From the NCBI GenBank assembly GCA_035771165.1, contig JAWNZC010000302.1, positions 933,501-997,500 on the forward strand: DNA of 64,000 nt, read 5' to 3'. This DNA is from Paragorgia papillata. Its lineage: Eukaryota; Cnidaria; Anthozoa; Scleralcyonacea; Coralliidae. The notes under the pieces are model-generated. The model worked only from the letters and a program-made list of their open reading frames with translations. It was not told the origin of the DNA and searched no databases. Positions within the stretch are counted from its first letter, which is position 1. The number at the start of each line of letters is the position of its first letter. Positions 23,917 through 34,500 of the stretch are shown piece after piece. The translations under genes and the position numbers were made by a program.

Positions 23917-26900
23917 CAGTGATGTTTTCCAGGGGGAACGCGGGGGAACGCCGTCCCCCCACCTTTTTTACCAGGGGAACGGCGTCCCCCCTGCCAAAAT
24001 CAAACATGGGGGAACGCCGTTCCCCCTGGCAGGGATTAAATATGAGTGAAGTTAAGTGAACGCCGTTCGACACCGTCCAAATAATTTTGGCTATCACTTG
24101 TTCTACATACGTGTTATTTTTGGCAATAATTGCTGGGCATCCTACGTGGAACGTAATTTTGTCACTATTTTAATCTCCCTGAAACTTGATATACTTGCAG
24201 AAAATTCTAGCAGACTAGCACAAAAATACTAGAGTCTGATAATTGACGTCCGCTTAGATAAATACTTCTTGTCATAAGCGCGGATAACGTCAGGCAGCAG
24301 CCCAGCAGGCCAGCAGGATATAATTAGTATAGTCTTTCGCGCAATCGCGAAATTAAACATTAAAATGAACATTAAAATGATCAATGGGAACATAAAATGA
24401 TTCAATAAGAACATTAGCATGATTAAATGGGAAAGATTCAAGGATATCTATTATCTAAGCTTATTTAGTTACTCGCGAAAACGTCATATTTAACTTGCAA
24501 AGTTGCCTGCTTGCCGAGTTACCGCATACTCACATAGCACTAATTGCATCATCGAAATTCGAAAGTTAGCGTGGTTTTATTTGCTTTGTGACATCTACCG
24601 CGCGCAAGCTAGGGGTTTTTCAGGTATCATGTTCTACTAAATCCACTTCAAAGATTAAGCTATTGCGTATGTACTTGTTCACTATGACTATGCATGAGGT
24701 AATTCAAATTATGATGTAATGCTTCTGAAAATATCCATAATTTGCGATCGCGCAACGGTATAAAAATCAAGCCTAAGCCAGAAATTGTAAAATAGGTTGT
24801 TGACCATTGTAGTTAATAAGAGATATGATGTCTAAACAATCTAAAATCGTTGGATTCTTTAAAAAATCTGCGGAAGACTCAATTTCAGAAGTTGAGAAAG
24901 AAGCAGAACTACTATCAGATGATGACAAATCGGACAAAAGCGATGAAGATGACAAAGCTGACAGAAATGAGAAAACTGATGAAGATGTACAAGTAGTATC
25001 ACCAAGTATTCTGGCAGGACCCTCGACTGAAGTGACAGTCGCTGATAAGATTGACACGCCAAGCATCTGGACCGATGAAATGTGGCGAGAAAAGCAGCAA
25101 CGTTACCCATGGCTACTGTGTAAAAATGGAAAACTGGGGTGTGATTTCTGTCTGTCTGCAAAAAGTTTAGCCGGTCCTCACAGTGCACAAGGACTTCACC
25201 TGAGCTCGGAATGGCAAACAGCTAATGTCACATATAATGGGGTCACGCAAGAAGGAAGGCTGACTTCTTTACGGAAAAAGATTTACAAGCATGTACGTTC
25301 ACAGGCACACACTAAAGCAAAAGAGATGGTGAATACGCAGAAGAAAAACAGTATGCCTGCCCATGTAGACGCTATGAATAGCAAAATGTTGGATACAACA
25401 AAAAGAGTTTTCCGCACCAGCTACTTCATAGCAAAAAAAGACCGACCACTGAACGATCATCAAGAATTGATAGACTTACAAATTCAGAATGGAATCGATA
25501 TGGGGATTGGTTTGCATTCACGATTCTCTGCAACTACAATAATTGACCATATTGCAAATGAGATGCGTTCTACGATTTGCAAGACCATCAAAGAAAGTAT
25601 AGGGAAACTTTCCATCCTCATCGACGAGTCCACTACAGTGTCTGACATTTCAACCCTAATAGTTTACTTGAAAGCACAACTCGAAATGTCCGGAGAACCA
25701 CAGTTCTTGTTTCTAGACCTGGTCGAGTTGACAAACGGTGAGAGTGCAGACAACATTCACAAGGCGTTAGTGGCTTGTTTAAAACGGCATGGATTTGACA
25801 TGGACTACCTGCAAAAACATTTTATTGCGTTTACGTCAGACGGCGCCAGTGTCTTGACTGGAAAGAAATCAGGAGTCATGGAGCTACTTGTGAAGGATTT
25901 TCCTAATCTTATCACCTGGCACTGTTTGAACCATCGCTTAGAACTTGCAGTTGATGATGCCATTGCAGATTTGAGGGGAATTAATCATTTTAAGATTTTC
26001 ATCGGTAAATTGCATTCAGTTTACAGCCAGTCCCCAAAGAACATGCGAGAGCTGAAAGAAGCAGCAAAAGGTTTAGATGCTCAGCTTCTTAAGATCGGTA
26101 AAGTTCTGAGTACGAGATGGGTTGCTAGTAGTTACCGAACAGTTTTAGCCGTTTCGAACAACTACGAAGCACTTAACCAGCATTTTAAAGCCAAAGTAGC
26201 AGAAAAAGACAAGCAGGCTGCAATGTACGAAGGATTGAACAAGCGAATTCAATCTCCAGAATTCCTGTTAGATTTGGCACTCATGTGTGACGTCCTTTTT
26301 GAGCTTTCTGAGCTCTCTGAAATCCTGCAACACCGTTCAATGAACATTGTCAAAGCCGACAGATGTGTGAGAAGAGCCACGAGGAGCATCGAGTCATTGA
26401 AACGCAAGACCGGGACAAAGATGATGATAGCCAACGATTCTGTGAAGAGTGGGGAATTTGGAATTGTACCTCTATGTTCCAATCATAGGCATGTCAGTGT
26501 TGATCATAACGCATTGATTGACAAATTGCTGGATGCAATGAAGGATCGTCTTTTCGCCACAACTGCATCTGGGACTGTCCGAACCAGTGCTGCATACCAG
26601 AAGCTTCTAGACCAAGTTTCCGTTCTTTATCCGACATATTGGCCACAAGATGTTGATTTCAACTACGGTGTAGAAGAAGTACGATCACTGTGCGATCGCT
26701 TTGGCCTTGTGAGAAGTGTTACAGTACGTGTCTGCATTACAAGAGTATGTTGACAGTCAAGGAAGACGAGTTCCTGACGACGTTCAGCCTTTACTGAGAT
26801 GCTGCTCCTGTATCCCAGTTTCATCAGCTGAATGCGAGCGTGGATTTAGTCAAATGAAGTTAGTTTGCACTTCAACAAGAAATCGCCTTCTTATTGGCCG

Positions 26901-27352
26901 CATATCGAATTTGATGTTTGTGAGGATGCATGGTCCTCCAATCGATACTTGGAAACCTGACAGATACGCAAATCCTGGCTACGAAACCATCATTCAGCAG
27001 ATGATCAAAGAGTAAAGAAACGCAAGTTGGAAGATAATGAAGAGACAACTACGAAGCAAGCCGTCTGGAAATTACTTTAAAGTTCAGACATTTTAGACAT
27101 TTTTACATCAAACAGTAGTTTAAATTACAAATCAGTTTGTCGCCTGCGTTCATAAGCAGAATGTAATATATAATTATCAAATATATTGTTTGTTTAACTA
27201 GAATAAATGTGACATATTTTAACAAGCATGTCTATTAGACAAAACCCCCGCTTGATTAATTTCATGGCCATTGGCCACGCCCAATCGAGTGACCACGCCC
27301 ATTTGATTTTCAAGAGCGTCGCCCCACTTCTAAAATTAGCAAAACATCGCTG
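23917..27352 (+). mobile_element. hAT transposon, nearly complete (KIAA1586-like)
   Basis: The left end CAGTGATGTTTT (23917-23928) and right end AAAACATCGCTG (27341-27352) are inverted repeats with one mismatch, and CTTGACA flanks both sides (23910-23916 and 27353-27359), one base short of the 8-bp duplication usual for hAT. Inside is a single transposase gene in plus orientation (24825-27015). Subterminal DNA on the left is a 99-bp cluster of GGGGGAACGCCGT-type palindromes (23930-24028), a plausible transposase-binding region. Confidence 0.85.
24825..27015 (+). pseudogene. hAT transposase (KIAA1586-like), single frameshift
   Basis: DDE-type transposase that cuts and pastes the surrounding element. 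ATG at 24825 (or 24828). Residues about 1-80 are an acidic, low-complexity leader; residues about 85-170 a zinc-binding region with KLGCDFCLSAKSLAG and a following His (RSQAHTKA); then the RNase H-fold core with LSILIDESTTVSDIS (first Asp), FIAFTSDGASVLTGKKSG (second Asp) and ITWHCLNHRLELAVDDA. The insertion domain follows. The C-terminal dimerisation block with the catalytic Glu, IPVSSAECERGFSQMKLVCT, is in another frame (26716-27015) because of a one-base shift near 26715. Without it the protein would be about 740 residues, normal for this family. The vertebrate SUMO ligase KIAA1586 is a domesticated relative. Only the one lesion is seen, so the copy is young. Confidence 0.92.
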
Positions 27353-27359
27353 CTTGACA

Positions 27360-28599
27360 CCCCACCCCCGGGGAAGGAGAAGCCAAGGGATAGTCTGCTT
27401 TCATAGACTAGTGGCTTGATTAAATCTTTATCTTATGATTATGTTCATATAAGGTAGGATGCCAGTCTGACATGCCAAAACACAAATACACAAATAAAAT
27501 GACAAACACTGGTTAAGCAAACCAGCTCACTGATCCTATATCTACTACATACCTTATATTGAAACCAGGACTACATAAGAGTATGTGTATGTAAGTCTGA
27601 ATTTGCACTAATCCTGCCCATATGCTACATGCAGACTTGTGTTCAAAGTACTTTGCAGAAATAAGTCCATTTCTGCTCCTGGGACATGTGATTTAGTAAG
27701 TAAAAACAAACAAACCATAAACATGTACATATACTGTAAGCAATACTATTTTTTTTGTCCTATACCTCTTAGAGAACCTGCCTATAACATGTAAAATCAT
27801 TTCACATAACTGGCTTGGGCAACATTATCAAAGGCCTCTACCCAGGAATGTGTTTAACTGCATTCTACCCACTGAGGAACAAGGATTACACTTGATTTTT
27901 TTGTTAGGAATAACATTTTGATAGAATTAAATGATATTTAATAATCAAGGATAACATTTGATTGGATAGGATACAAAAACCTAATGTGCCAGCCAAGGAG
28001 GCTATATAGGGTGCCTAGGCCCTCAATGGTTACTACTGTAATGGTTACTAATTAGTTTATATTCTATACAATTCACATATTAATAATAATCCAGATATAA
28101 ATGATGATGATTCAGTGGTTCAAATGAACGTTGTTGATACACAATGTTGAATGTCACTATACAAATGCAATAAAAAATCAATTAAGGATTATAGTATCAG
28201 TACACACACAGTCCTACTGTATTACAGAAACATACTGTACATATTTGTTTTGTTATCATAATGGTTTATTTTGATTTAACTTTACAATTAATGAATTATC
28301 CTGTCTTATTTTGTCAAAAAAGGGAAATTAAGGCATAAAATCTTTCCTTTAATTTTAATTTATTAAACATAGAGAATAATTCCAAACCGCAATCTTGATG
28401 TTTGTCCAGTGAACACTGTATGTCAGGTTTTAATCTACCACAAGCTTCCAAGATAAGAAAATAATACTAGTGTTGTGTCTTAGGGTACTAGATTTAGCCG
28501 GGTAGCTATTTACCAAATACCAGTCACCGGATAACACCAAGTTTAAATATAACAAAAGCCTCTTTGTATACTAAACAAATTTTGTTAATTGTGTGTGTG

Positions 28600-28652
<53 letters not shown>

Positions 28653-29236
28653 AGGGGGTGGGACAGGGGTGTGGGGTGTGTAAACCCCAGCAAGAATTGA
28701 AGATCAGCACATTTCGAGGATTAGCTTGAAATAGTAAATTTTTTTGGTGGTAAGTTTTATAGCCTATCCGCTAACTAAATATATTTTGTAGTCACCACCA
28801 ATTCTTATGTGGGATAGCAGTCAAACAAAAAGATGGGGGGTGGGTTGTCTACAAGACATAGCTGTATTGTACAGTGTACAGTTAGTTTATACAGTATATC
28901 AAATATATATTAATCAATAAAAAATGAGAAAACCAATCCATGGCAGGGTTGTTGATAATTATTTTCGTCACCAGTCTCCCAAAAAGTGCTAACGTCCACG
29001 GCAAAAAAGGTGACACGCAAGGTGACCAATTTTGCAACATTTTTTGCCCAGCGTGTTTGCCTTATTTCTGAATTCATTCTATTTTATTTCTATTTTATCT
29101 TGTTAGCTTTTTAGTCGAACATTGCAATTACAAACATCAATACACAGAACGAAAACTGTTTTGACTGAGTCACCGGCCGCAACAGCAAAAGCTAATTACT
29201 GCAGGCCAAACACACTTAAAATAAAATAGATAGATG
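27360..29236. other. No recognisable gene
   Basis: 1.9 kb of AT-rich DNA. The only structure is a (GT)n array at 28587-28652 followed by a G-rich patch to about 28680. Confidence 0.45.
28587..28652. repeat. (GT)n microsatellite
   Basis: About 33 dinucleotide units with one GC variant, followed by GGAGGGGGTGGGACAGGGG. Confidence 0.95.
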
Positions 29237-29259
29237 TTATATAAATATTGCTAGTTTTT

Positions 29260-29690
29260 CGTTATTGTCCTTTGAAATTTTATCTGCTGTTGACGAAGTT
29301 GGTATATTTTCCTTAGGTTTTTGAGATAACTGACCATAAATTATCTGAGAAAGTTGCTCGTCTAGGTTAGAGTAATCTTGAGAAAGATTGTTTGTGGTGG
29401 TAGTGACTGACGTTTCGACTGCCTCAGCGGCGGTCATCTTCAGAGTCAAGTGAAAGGTTTTGGTCAGGTTCGCCTATATTTATGTCTCCGGTTCATTATA
29501 TGTCACGAACGATTGCGGTTTGCGTGGAATCTGTGTTGGGCGTTGTCAGGGGAGGTTGGTGTTGTTTCTGGGTGGTGCTGTCGGTATTTGTTTGTCAGTG
29601 TTGGCGGGGGGTGGGGAGTGGTGGGATTAATAAAAAGAAATAAAAAAACCCCTACTGTTTGTTTGTTTGTAAGACGTTGTGCTCGCTCGT
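29260..29690 (-). mobile_element. Penelope-like element, inverted 3' piece
   Basis: On the minus strand this matches the 3' part of the PLE at 59360-59590 (shared blocks CACTGACAAACAAATAC, CAGATTCCACGCA and GAAACGTC.GTCACTACCAC). It is joined head-to-head, through a 21-bp hairpin (29676-29720), to plus-strand PLE reverse-transcriptase sequence. PLE copies often carry such inverted extra pieces at their 5' end. The divergence from the 59.4-kb copy is moderate. Confidence 0.8.
29411..29443 (-). ncRNA. Hammerhead-ribozyme-like core in PLE (candidate)
   Basis: On the minus strand CTGAAGA (fits the CUGANGA core) is followed by a stem GAC-C-GCC / GGC-A-GTC with loop GCTGA, then GAAAC and GTC. PLEs are known to carry minimal hammerhead ribozymes in their repeat ends. 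The equivalent site in the other copy (59493-59527) has the core changed to TAGAAGA. Stems I and III were not convincingly resolved by eye. Confidence 0.35.
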
Positions 29691-29958
29691 CAGTGTAAAC
29701 ACTGACGAGACGAGCACAACTTATTTATTTGCGACACATCTAACGCCTTACATAACGGAAATGATTACCTACAACGTGTGTTGTACAAAAGCAACTACAG
29801 CCCGGGCTTCATCAAACGCAACGTTTTCAGAAACAACGAACCTAACGTAGCGGACGATAAAACAACGGTTACAGCAACGATACCTTACATGAAAGGTACG
29901 TCCGAGATTATCTCGCGCATCTTACGATCTTACAACATTCGCGTAGCACACAGACCAA
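29690..29958 (+). pseudogene. Penelope-like RT C-terminus, interrupted by the 29-kb insertion
   Basis: Plus-strand sequence gives the end of the PLE reverse-transcriptase thumb: LQRVLYKSNYSPGFIKRN, then TVTATIPYMKGTSEIISRIL and SYNIRVAHRPI. The N-terminal RT core is missing (truncated at the inverted junction). The coding sequence stops exactly at the 9-bp duplication ACAGACCAA (29950-29958), and its natural continuation (RPITTLRN...) begins at the other copy of that duplication at 58965. Confidence 0.88.
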
Positions 29959-30035
29959 TAGCCTGCGTGCAGACTTCCCCCGTTTCCGTTCCCCGGAGGG
30001 TAAAGTCTGCGCAACGTATCCCGAAAGCTTGTTAT
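29959..30035 (+). repeat. Left terminal inverted repeat of the 29-kb element
   Basis: 77 bp; pairs with 58888-58964. Contains GTTTCCGTTCCCCGGAGGG and CCCGAAAGCTTGTTAT, both perfectly conserved between the ends. Confidence 0.9.
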
Positions 30036-30174
30036 CGGCAGTTAATTGGATTAAATTTGTTATTGTTTCTCGTGCAATGAAGTGTTGTTCCAAGTATTTT
30101 TGGATTGTTCATCTATTGGCTAACAACAGCGCCGAAATAAACACGCGTTGTTGACAGCATTGCTGTATTCAAAA

Positions 30175-30670
30175 ATGGCGTTTTCGTTCGCATGTCTCAG
30201 TGGTTTGAATAAATTCTTTAACGAAGACAACTTCCAGGAAGCATTAAAACTGGCATGCTATTACTTCAATGTTGATAAGATGTACCCAGAGCAGGTCCAG
30301 GCGTTGCGTAATTTCTTTCAGGGGAAGAATATTTACTTTAGCGCAACGACAGGCTAATATGGGAAATCGCTTGTGTTTCAAATCGCGATCGCTTTCAATC
30401 AATCCCGATCATCGCCGGTGTTCTACTAGAGAAAGCTTCAGGGGCAAGCATTTTGCTAGTGATTAGCCCATTACAATCGTTAATGTTTGATCAAGTTAAC
30501 TACTTGAACGAACGTGTGATCAACGCATCCGCAATTTACAAGGAACATGACGAAGGTTGTTGATGAAGCGCATTGCTTAATGCGTAAGCACTTTTTATAT
30601 AAATGGTGGGTAATGAGACCTTCACTGACTGGCGTTGTGTACAACGCGTTCCATGCAACCAATTTTGAGA
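30175..30670 (+). pseudogene. RecQ-type DNA helicase, N-terminal half, broken
   Basis: RecQ helicases unwind DNA 3' to 5'. Starting at ATG 30175, about 140 bp inside the left terminal repeat, the frame gives a leader, then MYPEQVQALRNFFQGKN (motif 0-like, with the Gln-x3-Ala/Leu pattern) and the Walker A region SATTG-stop-YGKSLVFQ, where a three-base insertion creates TAA. After a frameshift near 30400, ILLVISPLQSLMFDQVNYLN is motif Ia. A further shift and a deletion bring VVDEAHCLM (motif II, DEAHC) at about 30555. DEAH followed by Cys is the RecQ-specific form. The C-terminal helicase half is not found before the satellite. The position just inside a transposon end suggests it was an element gene rather than host cargo (inference). 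Confidence 0.8.
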
Positions 30671-30699
30671 AATTCCAAAGAGCTGATTTTTAGTAGAAT

Positions 30700-31552
30700 T
30701 TGCCATATTTTGCGGAATTTACCGAAATCGTTTGCAAAATATTAATATATTTCAAACTAAACATAATTTATAAGAATTATAAAAATTTTTGGACTAAAAA
30801 AGACCGTTTCGTGCAAAATTTTATTAAAATTACGTTCTCATAACACTTACTTTCCTGGAGTGAAAGATCTAGTTTGGTTACTGGCATTAATTTCTAACGA
30901 TTTTACCCATGAGAACTTCTTTCGGTTTAGCTCCTAAACTAATAAAAATATCGATAACATGCAAAATGAAATGCTTATTTTTAGTTTCTTTCTCATATTT
31001 TGTAAACTACTAAACATGTAGAACAATCTACTACAAAACAACTGCTTTTTAACTAATTTACGGAATTATTCGCAGAATATCGTAAGTTGCTTTCAAAACA
31101 AAGAATTAGACAATATCTAAAAACCATAATTACTCTAAATTTGTATGACCTTACGAAAATCATTTGACAATACTGAACAAATCCAGTAACTTTTTACAAA
31201 GATACGGTTGTCAGAAATTTTGACAACCGTATAGCGTTCAACAGTCTGTCAAGATAGTCTGTCAAGATAGGGTTGTCCGAATTTCTAACAACCCTAAAGA
31301 GATCTGCAGAATAATCTACGTCAAATTAAAATGCGAACCGTCGAGATAGGGTTGTTCAAAAAATGCGAACTGTTAAGATAGGGTTGTCAGAAATTCTGAC
31401 ATCCGCAATTCTCCCAGTAAGAAGCTCTCTATGAATATAAACCCCTCAAAAAATTATTTGAACTAATGACTTTAAAAGTCTTTGTTCCCGAGCCCGGGCG
31501 GAGGGCCGAAGGCCCGGAGCCCGTGTGAGTTTGCTAATCTCGACGTGCGTGG
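30700..31552. other. AT-rich subterminal DNA with AGGGTTGTC motifs
   Basis: No gene. Inverted-repeat motifs of the form ATAGGGTTGTCAGAAATTCT...GACAACC occur four times in 31190-31410 and again near the other end of the 29-kb element (55955-56345, 56505). A GC-rich motif at 31483-31552 (AGGGCCGAAGGCCCGGAGCC) recurs at 57262-57330 in the same orientation. Confidence 0.5.
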
Positions 31553-34500
31553 AGCTACAATCCTGGACAAAATTGTTGGGACACTTTGGCGATTTTGCCG
31601 ATTTTCGCATAGTGTCCCAAGCACTTTTGTCCAGGATTGTCTGAAAATGACGAATTAAACAAAATCGAAGAAAAAAACAATTTGGGGGCGGTGATTCTGC
31701 GCAGTTTGCTCGAAAATGACATAAATACGCTCCCACATGCATGAACAACAAATTGTTTTTGGGGTATAGAAGGTTTGGTGAATATGCAAATTAAATAGAG
31801 CTCTCGTGCGGGTGGTACCGGTGCGGGTGGGAACTCTGCAGAGACTCTGCTCCAGTGATCCCTTCCCCATTGAGGGGGTAAGGGGGAGCAGAGATGGGGG
31901 CTCTTTTATTAAACTGTATATATTTTGCAATGTTACAAAGTTAAAAAGCTGTGTTTTATTGAAAAATCATAAACTCGTCATTTTCAGACAATCCTGGAGA
32001 AAATTGTTGGGACACTTTGCCGATTTTGCCGATTTTCGCATAGTGTCCCAAGCACTTATAGAAGGTTTGGTGAATATGCAAATTAAATAGAGCTCTCGTG
32101 CGGGTGGTACAAAATCGAAGAAAAAAACAATTTGGGGGCGGTGATTCTGCGCAGTTTGCTCGAAAATGACATAAATACGCTCCCACATGCATGAACAACA
32201 AATTGTTTGTGGGGTATAGAAGGTTTGGTGAATATGCAAATTAAATAGAGATCTCGTGCGGGTGGTACCGGTGCGGGTGGGAACTCTGCAGAGACTCTGC
32301 TCCAGTGATCCCTTCCCCATTGAGGGGGTAAGGGGGAGCAGAGATGGGGGCTCTTTTATTAAACTGTATATATTTTGCAATGTTACAAAGTTAAAAAGCT
32401 GTGTTTTATTGAAAAATGATAAACTCGTCATTTTCAGACAATCCTGGACAAAATTGTTGGGACACTTTGCCGATTTTGCCGATTTTCGAACAGTGTCCCA
32501 AGCACTATTGTCCAGGATTGTCTGAAAATGACGAATTAAACAAAATCGAAGAAAAAAACAATTTGGGGGCGGTGATTCTGCGCAGTTACTCGAAAATGAC
32601 ATAAATACGCTCCCACATGCATGAACAACAAATTGTTTGTGGGGTATAGAAGGTTTGGTGAATATGCAAATTAAATAGAGCTCTCGTGCGGGTGGTACCG
32701 GTGCGGGTGGGAACTCTGCAGAGACTCTGCTCCAGTGATCCCTTCCCGATTGAGGGGGTAAGGGGGAGCAGAGATGGGGGCTCTTTTATTAAACTGTATA
32801 TATTTTGCAATGTTACAAAGTTAAAAAGCTGTGTTTTATTGAAAAATCATAAACTCGTCATTTTCAGACAATCCTGGACAAAATTGTTGGGACACTTTGC
32901 CGATTTTGCCGATTTTCGCATAGTGTCCCAAGCACTTATAGAAGGTTTGGTGAATATGCAAATTAAATAGAGCTCTCGTGCGGGTGGTACTGGTGCGGGT
33001 GGGAACTCTGCAGAGACTCTGCTCCAGTGATCCCTTCCCGATTGATGGGGTAAGGGGGAGCAGAGATGGGGGCTCTTTTATTAAAATGTATATATTTTGC
33101 AATGTTACAAAGTTGAAAAGCTGTGTTTTATTGAAAAATCATAAACTCGTCATTTTCAGACAATCCTGGACAAAATTGTTGGGACACTTTGCCGATTTTG
33201 CCGATTTTCGCATAGTGTCCCAAGCTCTTATAGAAGGTTTGGTGAATATGCAAATTAAATAGAGCTCTCGTGCGGGTGGTACTGGTGCGGGTGGGAACTC
33301 TGCAGAGACTCTACTCCAGTGATCCCTTCCCGATTGATGGGGTAAGGGGGAGCAGAGATGGGGGCTCTTTTATTAAAATGTATATATTTTGCAATGTTAC
33401 AAAGTTAAAAAGCTGTGTTTTATTGAAAAATCATAAACTCGTCATTTTCAGACAATCCTGGAGAAAATTGTTGGGACACTTTGCCGATTTTGCCGATTTT
33501 CGCATAGTGTCCCAAGCACTTTTAGAAGGTTTGGTGAATATGCAAATTAAATAGAGCTCTCGTGCGGGTGGTACCGGTGCGGGTGGGAACTCTGCAGAGA
33601 CTCTGCTCCAGTGATCCCTTCCCGATTGAGGGGGTAAGGGGGAGCAGAGATGGGGGCTCTTTTATTAAACTGTATATATTTTGCAATGTTACAAAGTTAA
33701 AAAGCTGTGTTTTATTGAAAAATCATAAACTCGTCATTTTCAGACAATCCTGGAGAAAATTGTTGGGACACTTTGCCGATTTTGCCGATTTTCGCATAGT
33801 GTCCCAAACACTTTTGTCCAGGATTGTCTGAAAATGACGAATTAAACAAAATCGAAGAAAAAAACAATTTGGGGGCGGTGATTCTGCGCAGTTTGCTCGA
33901 AAATGACATAAATACGCTCCCACATGCATGAACAACAAATTGTTTGTGGGGTATAGAAGGTTTGGTGAATATGCAAATTAAATAGAGATCTCGTGCGGGT
34001 GGTACCGGTGCGGGTGGGAACTCTGCAGAGACTCTGCTCCAGTGATCCCTTCCCCATTGAGGGGGTAAGGGGGAGCAGAGATGGGGGCTCTTTTATTAAA
34101 CTGTATATATTTTGCAATGTTACAAAGTTAAAAAGCTGTGTTTTATTGAAAAATGATAAACTCGTCATTTTCAGACAATCCTGGACAAAATTGTTGGGAC
34201 ACTTTGCCGATTTTGCCGATTTTCGAACAGTGTCCCAAGCACTATTGTCCAGGATTGTCTGAAAATGACGAATTAAACAAAATCGAAGAAAAAAACAATT
34301 TGGGGGCGGTGATTCTGCGCAGTTACTCGAAAATGACATAAATACGCTCCCACATGCATGAACAACAAATTGTTTGTGGGGTATAGAAGGTTTGGTGAAT
34401 ATGCAAATTAAATAGAGCTCTCGTGCGGGTGGTACCGGTGCGGGTGGGAACTCTGCAGAGACTCTGCTCCAGTGATCCCTTCCCGATTGAGGGGGTAAGG

